The translations under genes were made by a program, and so were the position numbers. DNA of 18,203 bases from an uncultured beta proteobacterium (lineage in GTDB: Bacteria; Pseudomonadota; Gammaproteobacteria; Burkholderiales; Burkholderiaceae). This document shows positions 1-6,319 of this stretch, piece by piece. The stretch is from NCBI GenBank assembly GCA_903930665.1, contig CAIYZI010000305.1:1-18203 (forward strand), given 5' to 3'. The stretch's first letter is position 1; each line of letters opens with the position of its first letter. The notes under the pieces are model-generated. The model was not told the DNA's origin, did not search any database, and saw only the letters and a list, made by a program, of their open reading frames with translations.

Positions 1-207
1 ACTTCAAAAGCTCCTGCTGGATCAGAGGCTTATGTAAGCGCCTTCACATCAGCATTCAACACAGCAATTCAAAATTTTGATCAAGTACGTTCAACAGCAT
101 CCGATGCTTTTGCTAACTTTGAAAAAAGTGTTGAGTCAGCCATGAGTGCTGCTCAAGGTCAGTTTGGCCAAACTGCTAAGCCAGCCGCTAAGCGTCGCGC
201 TAAGTAA
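1..207 (+). CDS. Phasin family protein, C-terminal fragment
   Basis: Open frame from the first base to a TAA at 205-207, giving 68 residues; the 5' part lies outside the window. The peptide is rich in Ala, Ser, Gln and Phe, has amphipathic helical character (for example NTAIQNFDQVRSTASDAF) and ends in a basic Ala/Lys tail (KPAAKRRAK). This composition and tail are typical of betaproteobacterial phasins, which coat polyhydroxyalkanoate granules and form helical coiled-coil oligomers. The family call rests on composition and tail only, since the conserved N-terminal part is missing. A histone-H1-like or other Ala/Lys-rich protein is a weaker alternative. Two hairpins follow the stop codon and probably end the transcript. 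Confidence 0.7.
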   Translation, partial: TSKAPAGSEAYVSAFTSAFNTAIQNFDQVRSTASDAFANFEKSVESAMSAAQGQFGQTAKPAAKRRAK

Positions 208-219
208 TTAAGCTCTATT

Positions 220-254
220 AATCAATCTCGTCTATCATCACGGGATTGGTTTTT
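220..254 (+). terminator. Possible first terminator after the phasin gene
   Basis: An 11-bp stem (220-230 with 241-251, including two G-U pairs) encloses a 10-base loop and runs into a short T run ending at 254. It starts 13 bases after the phasin stop. The stem is not GC-rich, so it may be a weak terminator or a 3'-end processing hairpin. Confidence 0.45.
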
Positions 255-269
255 AAGCCGCATTAAGTG

Positions 270-297
270 AACCCCAGTTAGTAATAACTGGGGTTTT
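270..297 (+). terminator. Rho-independent terminator after the phasin gene
   Basis: A perfect 11-bp inverted repeat (270-280 with 285-295, arm AACCCCAGTTA) with a 4-base loop is followed by TTTT at 294-297. This is a good intrinsic terminator separating the phasin transcript from panD. Confidence 0.8.
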
Positions 298-375
298 GAT
301 GTTTAATAAGCCCTAGCTCTAAGTTGTAAGCATTTCTGTTATTTGTTTTGAACTCATTTTTAATAGGTAGTCCAT

Positions 376-741
376 ATGAATCGCATTATGTTGTTGGCAA
401 AAATTCACCGTGCAACCGTCACTGAGGCGGATCTTCATTATGAAGGTTCATGCGGAATCGATGAAGACCTGATTGATGCTGCGGATATGCGTGAGTTTGA
501 AAAGATTGAGCTTTACAACATCAATAACGGCGAGCGTTTCTCTACATACATCATTAAAGCCAAGCGCGGTTCAGGAATTATTTCTTTGAACGGCGCTGCA
601 GCCCGTAAAGCGCATGTAGGCGACCATTTGATTATTTGTACTTACGGTCAAGTAAGTAATGCTGAAGTTGATGGCTATGAGCCAAAAATCGTTCTAGTAG
701 GCGAAGGCAATAGCATTAAAGAGATTAAAAAGATTCGCTAA
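376..741 (+). CDS. panD: Aspartate 1-decarboxylase
   Basis: PanD decarboxylates L-aspartate to beta-alanine in the cytoplasm, for pantothenate and coenzyme A synthesis. It is made as a proenzyme that cleaves itself to create an N-terminal pyruvoyl cofactor. The 121-residue length is usual for the family. The cleavage motif YEGSCGID places the Gly24-Ser25 bond exactly as in the E. coli enzyme, and Ser25 becomes the pyruvoyl group. Tyr58 (FSTYIIKAKRGSG) matches the conserved active-site tyrosine, and Lys9 and Arg54 occupy the usual substrate-side positions. The ATG at 376 is preceded by a weak AGGTAG-like ribosome site. It stands alone: panB, panC and a panM/panZ activator are not in the window. 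The neighbouring phasin gene ends at two hairpins, so panD should have its own promoter in 298-375, which I could not pick out. Confidence 0.96.
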   Translation: MNRIMLLAKIHRATVTEADLHYEGSCGIDEDLIDAADMREFEKIELYNINNGERFSTYIIKAKRGSGIISLNGAAARKAHVGDHLIICTYGQVSNAEVDGYEPKIVLVGEGNSIKEIKKIR

Positions 742-744
742 TCG

Positions 745-782
745 GCAAAAAATAAGATCAGCCTAGACGCTAGGTTGATCTT
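745..782 (-). terminator. Terminator of the response regulator gene, overlapping its stop codon
   Basis: Arms 754-766 and 770-782 pair over 13 bp with one G-U pair and a 3-base loop. Read on the minus strand the stem is followed by a T-rich run (complement of the A run at 747-752). The response regulator's TAG (763-765) lies inside the stem. The plus-strand side has few T residues, so termination of panD here is less certain. Confidence 0.6.
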
Positions 783-1407
783 GATTGGTGATGACTGTTC
801 GCAATAAGTCCGCAGCAGTTTTTACCTTTAACTTATCCATAATATTGGATCGGTGAGCCTCTACGGTTTTGAGGGAAATGCTCAAATCATCGGCGACTTG
901 TTTGTTAATTCTTCCCGCCACAATTCTCTCTAATACCTGCTTTTCACGTGGGGTCAATGTAGCCAGAAGTTGTTTGGTTGATTTTGATTCTTTGGCTTTT
1001 TTATGGTCAACCCTTGCGCGTTCCAGCATACGCTCAATGAGCTCTCCAACCTCTTCTTCACGGAAGGGTTTTTGAATGAAATCCATCGCCCCTTGCTTCA
1101 TAGCCGATACTGCCATCGAGACATCCCCATGGCCCGTCATAAAAATGGCGGGAATGGGTAATTCATCTTTAGCAATTTTTGCATGTAGCTCAAGTCCAGT
1201 CATTCCTGGCATACGAATATCAATGATGGCGCAAGCAACGGTCGAGTCGTCGGTATTAGCTAATGACTGTAAAAAACGCTCTCCATTCTCATGGCACCGC
1301 ACCGTATATCCCTTGGACTCTAAAAGCCACTGCAAGGAATCGCGAACGGCTTCATCATCATCGACCACATAAATGATTTCGGCTGATTTAAGTTTCTCTT
1401 TGAACAT
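763..1407 (-). CDS. FixJ/NarL-type response regulator (receiver + LuxR-type HTH)
   Basis: A 214-residue two-domain DNA-binding response regulator. Residues about 10-130 form the receiver: acidic cluster D16-D17-D18, phospho-acceptor D63 in IIDIRMPGMTG, switch residue T91 (FMTGHGD) and conserved K113 (QKPF). A charged linker (about 130-148) joins a LuxR/GerE helix-turn-helix from LTPREKQVL (151) through KTVEAHRSNIMDKL to the end. The wording is closest to the FixJ/TtrR/StyR subgroup. No histidine kinase gene is in the window, so it is an orphan here. It diverges from DUF485-actP with 170 bases between them. FixJ-like regulators of the MxtR/ErdR (CrbS/CrbR) type control acetate permease and acetyl-CoA synthetase genes in pseudomonads and vibrios, so control of actP is an attractive inference, not shown. 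The ribosome site before the ATG is weak. Confidence 0.9.
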   Translation of the reverse strand: MFKEKLKSAEIIYVVDDDEAVRDSLQWLLESKGYTVRCHENGERFLQSLANTDDSTVACAIIDIRMPGMTGLELHAKIAKDELPIPAIFMTGHGDVSMAVSAMKQGAMDFIQKPFREEEVGELIERMLERARVDHKKAKESKSTKQLLATLTPREKQVLERIVAGRINKQVADDLSISLKTVEAHRSNIMDKLKVKTAADLLRTVITNQDQPSV

Positions 1408-1545
1408 TGTGAGGCTCTAAAAATGAATTCATAGATAGTGCCATTACTAGTTAAATAATCTTCTAGGGCATACCTTCATAGGATATTCCCTAATTTAAGG
1501 GCAATTACGTGCATTTGAGGCAAATCGATAACTAAAATGGCGGCA

Positions 1546-1564
1546 TTATTAATGTTGTTAATAA
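1546..1564. promoter_or_regulatory. AT-rich inverted repeat just upstream of the DUF485-actP operon
   Basis: A perfect 7-bp inverted repeat (TTATTAA at 1546-1552, TTAATAA at 1558-1564) with a 5-base spacer ends 3 bases before the AGGAG ribosome site of the DUF485 gene. It could be an operator for the divergent regulator or a 5'-UTR hairpin. The rest of the intergenic region (1408-1577) holds an imperfect CCCT-N6-AGGG repeat but no promoter I can assign firmly. Confidence 0.35.
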
Positions 1565-1577
1565 CTAGGAGAAGCGT

Positions 1578-1886
1578 ATGTCTGATGCTGTTGTGGCACG
1601 CATAGAGGCAAATCCAAAATACCAAGAGCTCAAGCGTAAGCGCAGCACTTTTGGTTGGACCCTCTGTATCTTGATGTTTATCGTCTATTACGGCTACATC
1701 GCCTTAATTGCTTTTGATAAACCTTTCTTGGCTCAACCATTTGGTGATGGTGTAACCAGCCTTGGTATTCCTATTGGTATGGGAGTAATCGTTTTTACAA
1801 TTTTGATTACTGCTCTCTACGTTCGTAAGGCCAATAAGGAATACGACACATTGACTGCTGAAATTTTGAAGGAAGCCGCCAAATGA
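1578..1886 (+). CDS. DUF485 (YjcH-like) small inner-membrane protein
   Basis: A 102-residue protein of the DUF485/YjcH family, the usual partner encoded immediately before the acetate permease ActP. Two membrane segments are visible (about 26-46, TLCILMFIVYYGYIALIAF, and about 64-84, GIPIGMGVIVFTILITALYV), separated by a loop, with a charged N-terminus and a charged C-terminal helix. The family has no proven biochemical role; an accessory function in acetate/glyoxylate uptake is inferred from its constant company. The start is supported by AGGAG at 1567-1571, 6 bases before the ATG. Its TGA overlaps the actP start in an ATGA at 1883-1886, so the two are translationally coupled. Confidence 0.9.
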   Translation: MSDAVVARIEANPKYQELKRKRSTFGWTLCILMFIVYYGYIALIAFDKPFLAQPFGDGVTSLGIPIGMGVIVFTILITALYVRKANKEYDTLTAEILKEAAK

Positions 1887-3610
1887 AACGAATTGAAAAA
1901 TTATTAGGTGCTTTGGCACTTTTGGTGTTGCCGGCTTTCGTATTTGCCGCTGGTGCTGATATGGGTCAAGTTGCAAAGCAAGAGACCAATTGGGTAGCGA
2001 TCGGGATGTTTGGTATTTTCGTTGTGGCAACCCTCTTTATTACTAAATGGGCCGCTTCAAAAACCAAGTCTGCTGCTGACTTCTATACTGCCGGTGGTGG
2101 TATTACCGGTTTTCAAAATGGCTTAGCTATTGCGGGTGACTATATGTCCGCTGCTTCCTTTTTGGGAATTTCAGCTGCAGTAATGGCAAACGGCTATGAC
2201 GGCTTAATTTATTCCATCGGCTTTTTGGTGGGCTGGCCTGTTATTACTTTCTTGATGGCAGAGCGTTTACGCAATTTGGGTAAATTTACTTTTGCAGACG
2301 TTGCAGGCTATCGCTTTCAACAAGGTCCTATCCGTGCCTTCGCTGCTTCAGGTACTTTAGTGGTTGTCGCTTTCTATTTGATCGCTCAAATGGTTGGCGC
2401 TGGACAATTGATTAAATTACTTTTTGGCCTCGAGTACTGGATGGCTGTGGTCATTGTTGGTTGCTTGATGATGATTTACGTATTGTTTGGCGGTATGACA
2501 GCAACTACTTGGGTACAAATCATTAAAGCCTGTATGTTGTTGGCTGGCGTAAGCTTCATGGCCTTCATGGTATTGTCGCAATATGGCTTCAGTCCAGAAG
2601 CATTGTTTGCTAAAGCGGTTGAAGTGAAAACCGCAATTGCCACTAACGCTGGAAAAACTCCAGAAGAGGCAGCTAAAGCAGGCCTCAGCATCATGGGACC
2701 TGGTGGCTTTATTAAAGATCCAATCTCTGCTATTTCCTTTGGTATGGCATTGATGTTTGGTACAGCTGGTCTGCCACACATCTTGATGCGTTTCTTTACC
2801 GTTCCTGATGCAAAAGAAGCTCGTAAATCTGTATTGTGGGCAACTACATGGATTGGCTACTTCTACGTCTTGATTTTCATCATTGGTTTTGGTGCGATTA
2901 CTTTGGTATTGACCAATCCTGAGTTGGCTGACGTTGCTAAGGGTGTGATTAATGGTGGAGCTGGTACTGCTAACATGGCTGCTGTATTGGTAGCTAAGGT
3001 TGTGGGTGGAAATATCTTCTTCGGATTTATCTCTGCTGTAGCGTTCGCTACTATCTTGGCTGTGGTTGCAGGTTTAACTCTGTCAGGTGCTTCTGCTGTT
3101 TCACATGACTTGTATGCAACTGTATTCAAGAAGGGTAATGCTGATAGCGCATCTGAGTTGAAGGTTTCTCGTATGACTACCCTCACATTGGGCGCTATTG
3201 CCGTGGTGTTAGGTATTGTCTTTGAAAAGCAAAACATCGCCTTCATGGTTGCCTTGGCATTTGCGATTGCAGCTTCCGCTAACTTCCCAGTGCTCTTTAT
3301 GTCAGTTCTCTGGAAGAACTGCACTACTAGAGGCGCTGTAATTGGTGGTTTCTTGGGATTAATTTCCTCTGTAGCTTTAACTGTAGTTTCTCCAGCGGTT
3401 TGGGAAGCAGTATTGGGCAATCCTAAGGGTTCTGCATGGTTCCCTTATTCTTCCCCAGCTCTGTTTTCTATGACCATTGGCTTCGTTGGTGTTTGGCTGT
3501 TCTCCATCTTGGACAATAGCGAAAATGCGAAGAAAGAACGTGCTGCCTTCCCTGCGCAACAAGTTCGCTCTGAAACAGGTTTTGGTGCTTCAGGTGCATC
3601 TGGTCACTAA
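1883..3610 (+). CDS. actP: Cation/acetate symporter ActP (sodium:solute symporter family)
   Basis: A 575-residue permease that brings acetate and related short carboxylates across the inner membrane with a cation. An N-terminal signal-like segment (about 1-23, ending FVFAAGAD) precedes roughly 13 hydrophobic helices, as in E. coli ActP, which also has a cleavable leader. Family signatures are the FYTAGGGITGFQNGLAIAGD region (about 67-86) followed by YMSAASFLG, the GGMTATTWVQIIKA helix, and LTLSGASAVSHDLYA in the second half. The C-terminus carries a short hydrophilic tail. It starts inside the DUF485 stop codon (ATGA), so the two form one operon, and it ends at a strong bidirectional terminator. 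Substrates such as pyruvate or glycolate cannot be excluded from sequence alone, but the DUF485 partner favours acetate. Confidence 0.93.
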   Translation: MKRIEKLLGALALLVLPAFVFAAGADMGQVAKQETNWVAIGMFGIFVVATLFITKWAASKTKSAADFYTAGGGITGFQNGLAIAGDYMSAASFLGISAAVMANGYDGLIYSIGFLVGWPVITFLMAERLRNLGKFTFADVAGYRFQQGPIRAFAASGTLVVVAFYLIAQMVGAGQLIKLLFGLEYWMAVVIVGCLMMIYVLFGGMTATTWVQIIKACMLLAGVSFMAFMVLSQYGFSPEALFAKAVEVKTAIATNAGKTPEEAAKAGLSIMGPGGFIKDPISAISFGMALMFGTAGLPHILMRFFTVPDAKEARKSVLWATTWIGYFYVLIFIIGFGAITLVLTNPELADVAKGVINGGAGTANMAAVLVAKVVGGNIFFGFISAVAFATILAVVAGLTLSGASAVSHDLYATVFKKGNADSASELKVSRMTTLTLGAIAVVLGIVFEKQNIAFMVALAFAIAASANFPVLFMSVLWKNCTTRGAVIGGFLGLISSVALTVVSPAVWEAVLGNPKGSAWFPYSSPALFSMTIGFVGVWLFSILDNSENAKKERAAFPAQQVRSETGFGASGASGH

Positions 3611-3630
3611 TAGCTGACTAGAGCAGTATT

Positions 3631-3660
3631 AAAAAAGCCAGGAGAAATCCTGGCTTTTTT
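3631..3660. terminator. Bidirectional terminator between actP and the exonuclease gene
   Basis: A 13-bp perfect stem (3631-3643 with 3648-3660, core GCCAGGA) with a GAAA loop, A6 on the left and T6 on the right, works in both directions. The stop codon of the minus-strand exonuclease (3659-3661) lies at its right edge. It closes two convergent operons. Confidence 0.93.
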
Positions 3661-4315
3661 ATTTGGTAAGTAATTGACGTAATTTAATAAAAGCCATACC
3701 AGTCATGACGGCATCATTGATTGCATCATGAGCTTCGCGAACAGGCAGATTGAGATCCTGCATGAGGGTGTTAAAGCGTAGATCGATATTACCGTTACGT
3801 TCATTGATAGGAAGCTGGCTGTTTTTATAATCATAGAACAGGGCTGATACTTCTATTTTGGGTTGTGGCAAGCCTAGGCCCAGCATTCGCCAAATTACCT
3901 TGTTGAGCATGGCAAGGTCAAACTCTAAGTAGTAGCCAACAATAGGTCGACTGCCAATAAAGTGCATTAACTTGCCCATGGCCACCTCGGGATCCAATCC
4001 ATTGGCAACGTCTAATTCACGCAATCGATGAATTTTGACACTCTCAGGAGAGATTTTTTTCTCGGGTTTAACCAATAACTCCAAACGTTCACTGGTCATC
4101 AAGGTGTTGCCTACGATCTTGACTGCACCAATAGAAATGATTTCATCTTTAGTGACACTTAAGCCGGTGGTTTCGCAATCTAATACTACCCATTCATTTG
4201 GAGGAGGAGGGTCAAACATAAACTGATACCGTTCATCGGCTAAATGAAACATGAGCCATTTTTTTCGAATGGGCTCATAGATCTTTCTAAAGGCATTAGG
4301 CTCGATAGGGTTCAT
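3659..4315 (-). CDS. DEDDh-type 3'-5' exonuclease (DnaQ/RNase T fold)
   Basis: A 218-residue protein with a short N-terminal extension (about 1-40) and one exonuclease domain. All five metal/catalytic residues of the DEDDh class are visible: D46 and E48 (VVLDCETTGL), D133 (GYYLEFDLAML), H196 and D201 (AHDAINDA). The family removes nucleotides from 3' ends of DNA or RNA using two metal ions. It is too short and too differently placed to be taken as the polymerase III epsilon subunit, so the substrate is unknown. Its ATG overlaps the TGA of the upstream DUF294 gene (4312-4315), so the two are coupled and probably act together. Similar nucleotidyltransferase-exonuclease pairs sit near acetate permease genes in other proteobacteria. 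A DNA-repair role or turnover of a nucleotide signal are both possible. Confidence 0.88.
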   Translation of the reverse strand: MNPIEPNAFRKIYEPIRKKWLMFHLADERYQFMFDPPPPNEWVVLDCETTGLSVTKDEIISIGAVKIVGNTLMTSERLELLVKPEKKISPESVKIHRLRELDVANGLDPEVAMGKLMHFIGSRPIVGYYLEFDLAMLNKVIWRMLGLGLPQPKIEVSALFYDYKNSQLPINERNGNIDLRFNTLMQDLNLPVREAHDAINDAVMTGMAFIKLRQLLTK

Positions 4316-6141
4316 GCAAAATCAAGGCGGAAGTGTTGGTGCAGAAAAAGCTTAAAGCGCTTAACAACGTTAAGGGAATCTTTTAGCAGATCTCGCTCGA
4401 GACTAGATAGCCGGGAAGTATCTACGTCACCAGTAACCTTTTTGCCGGTCTCGAGCTCTGCTAGACCGCTTTGTAAGCGTAATTCCATGAGGAGGTGGAG
4501 GGCCTCAATAACATCGTTGCCCAAATCTTTTGTAAGCTTATTATTTTTTACCAGCTCTTGAATACGCTCAACAGTGGAGTTGGACCAAATATGATTTTCT
4601 AGCGCCATGGCGCGAACACCATGAACAATCGAAAAGATGCCGGCTTTCTTAATATTCACTTTGTTTTCGGAAGATTCGCCACCTAGAGTTAGCAAACGAT
4701 TCCACCAGCCAAGCTCAGTAGAAAAGGAGTCAATAGCAGAGGCAAACCTTGCTAGTAAAAACTGATTGTCATTAATTAAATTAAAGATTGCCTGTTTGAC
4801 ATCTTGTAGTAGTGATGCATCACCACTGATTGGATGGGCATCTAGAAAGATTGCTAAATTCATCAAGCCTTCGGGGCTTGGGTTAAGTAGCCATCCTTTG
4901 GTGGTCGAGCTAAACTCCTGGACCGACATACGCCATGCGGGGTTGTTCACCATAATCTTGCCTGGGCACTCGGGAAAGCCGAAGGAAATTAGCGCTGCCG
5001 AGAATTGATCACAAGAGCGAATCACTTCTTCATCAATAGGGTAACTATCCTTCAAGATCAAACCATTATCTTGGTCTGTTTTAAGAATTTGCTCTCCTCG
5101 ACCTTCACTTCCCATAACAAACAAGCAGCTATTACTGAGAAGTTCTGGACTCGCTATTAATGCCCAAGTTCTTTCAAACAATTTGGTATTGAGCTCCTGA
5201 ACCAAGCGGGCAATCATGCCTACTTTAGTACCATTGCGATGTAATAGGCTGATGAGGTTGGTAATTTCTTCGGCGGGCACTTTTAAGTCATCAAGCGTTT
5301 TCGCCTGGAATATTTTTTGGGTTACTAGTGAGGAGCTATTGGCTATAAAGCTCAATAAATCTACCTGCTCTAATATGCCAATGACTTCGGTGCCATCCAT
5401 GACAACTACGCGATGGACGGAGTGACGAATCATGGTGGCTAAAGCTTCATACAGATGATCGTATGCTTGTACGGTAATCAGCTTATAGTTGCTTAAAGGA
5501 CCTACGGCAGTGGTATCTAGCGGTAACTTTGCCAAAAGCGCTTTTTGCAAAGTGGTAGATGTGAAGATGCCCAGTTGAGATTTGCCATGAAGATTATCTT
5601 TGACTAAAACATTTGTAGTGCGATGGTTATGAAACATTTCCACAACCCTATACAGATCGGTTTTGGCATCAACTACATAAGCCTGCCTGAGAAAGGCTTG
5701 GCTTACCAACGCAAGGCTTAAAGAGTTAATTTCGTATTGGCTACGTCTTTCTGCAAGAGCATTTAATTTTTTAGAAAGATCAGCAAATAACAATGCGCCA
5801 AAAGTTGCATTATTAGAAATGAGTTCATTCACGGCGGATTTAGCCAGCTGATAAGAAACAACTTCTTCTGCGGCTATAAATTGTCCTGATACTTTTCCTG
5901 CCATGAGGCCTCTTCCGTCGAAGCAGTCATCAGGACCAAATAAAGCAACTTCTTCACCATTTTCAAATTGACGAACAAAACCTTTGATTAATATAAAAAG
6001 GTGCGTGGGTGCAGCACCAATATCTAGGATGACTTCACCCTCTTTGAAATAAGCAATATCTACGCTATCGCGAACCAATTTTCGCTCTTGGTTGTTTAGA
6101 CAATCGAAGGGTGAGGCGGAGAAGTTAAAGGCATTGGGCAT
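4312..6141 (-). CDS. Putative nucleotidyltransferase: cNMP-binding-like, CBS pair, DUF294 and DUF294_C
   Basis: A 609-residue multidomain protein. Order: a cyclic-nucleotide-binding-like domain (about 10-130, with ILDIGAAPTHLFILIKGFV); two CBS repeats (about 145-205 and 210-270, the second containing HRVVVMDGTEVIGILEQVDL), which in other proteins bind adenosyl ligands; a GlnD-like nucleotidyltransferase domain (DUF294, about 290-420) with GSEGRGEQ (344-351) and the acidic TDQDN (355-359) expected for metal binding; and a helical DUF294_C domain (about 450-605). The architecture suggests a ligand-sensing enzyme that transfers a nucleotide to a protein or small molecule, but no substrate is established. 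It is translationally coupled to the exonuclease behind it. The start codon has no well-placed ribosome site and sits at the end of an inverted repeat; no alternative start exists upstream in frame before the domain begins. An adenylyl/uridylyl-transferase regulating acetate metabolism is a speculation from context. Confidence 0.9.
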   Translation of the reverse strand: MPNAFNFSASPFDCLNNQERKLVRDSVDIAYFKEGEVILDIGAAPTHLFILIKGFVRQFENGEEVALFGPDDCFDGRGLMAGKVSGQFIAAEEVVSYQLAKSAVNELISNNATFGALLFADLSKKLNALAERRSQYEINSLSLALVSQAFLRQAYVVDAKTDLYRVVEMFHNHRTTNVLVKDNLHGKSQLGIFTSTTLQKALLAKLPLDTTAVGPLSNYKLITVQAYDHLYEALATMIRHSVHRVVVMDGTEVIGILEQVDLLSFIANSSSLVTQKIFQAKTLDDLKVPAEEITNLISLLHRNGTKVGMIARLVQELNTKLFERTWALIASPELLSNSCLFVMGSEGRGEQILKTDQDNGLILKDSYPIDEEVIRSCDQFSAALISFGFPECPGKIMVNNPAWRMSVQEFSSTTKGWLLNPSPEGLMNLAIFLDAHPISGDASLLQDVKQAIFNLINDNQFLLARFASAIDSFSTELGWWNRLLTLGGESSENKVNIKKAGIFSIVHGVRAMALENHIWSNSTVERIQELVKNNKLTKDLGNDVIEALHLLMELRLQSGLAELETGKKVTGDVDTSRLSSLERDLLKDSLNVVKRFKLFLHQHFRLDFA

Positions 6142-6171
6142 TACCCATTTTATTTCTCTTACGGTGGGTAA
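6141..6171 (-). promoter_or_regulatory. Inverted repeat abutting the DUF294 start codon
   Basis: TTACCCA (6141-6147) and TGGGTAA (6165-6171) form a perfect 7-bp inverted repeat with a 17-base spacer. In the mRNA the 3' arm ends on the A of the AUG. The loop holds the only purine-rich ribosome-site candidate (AAGAGA), which is spaced about 6 bases from an out-of-frame AUG (8-codon overlapping frame including stop) and about 13 from the real one. It could be a translational switch or a DNA operator. Confidence 0.35.
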
Positions 6172-6230
6172 GGATAGGTTGTAGAGAGTTTTAGGCGAAA
6201 ACCCCTATAAATACCCTGATAGAGAGTTGT

Positions 6231-6319
6231 TTATGAATATCGCTTTTGAAAATCTAGTGCAGTGCAGATGGTCTGAAAATGAATGTCGACTGTAGAGTCA
6301 ATTTCCCTTCCATAGCCCC
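6231..6319 (-). other. Out-of-frame C-terminal coding remnant of the deacetylase gene
   Basis: From the G run (complement of CCCC at 6316-6319) the -1 frame reads GYGREIDSTVDIHFQT and goes on to a TAA at 6231-6233. Joined to SMAG of the main frame it gives SMAGGYGREIDSTVDIHF, the expected end of this deacetylase family. One extra G would restore a 300-residue protein. Either the gene is truly frameshifted or one base was lost in sequencing. Confidence 0.75.

Noticed and set aside
1494..1513. Sigma-54-like GG-N10-GC spacing upstream of DUF485-actP
   Set aside because: Only the GG and GC dinucleotides match; the surrounding positions of the -24/-12 consensus do not, and such spacing is frequent by chance.
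2863..3420. A 185-codon open frame on the minus strand inside actP
   Set aside because: It lies wholly within a well-supported transporter gene, has low-complexity Ala/Thr/Pro-rich composition typical of antisense frames, and no recognisable domain.
6182..6228. Direct repeat TAGAGAGTT (6182-6190 and 6220-6228)
   Set aside because: Nine bases, 38 apart, with no relation to a promoter or gene boundary that I can identify; probably chance.
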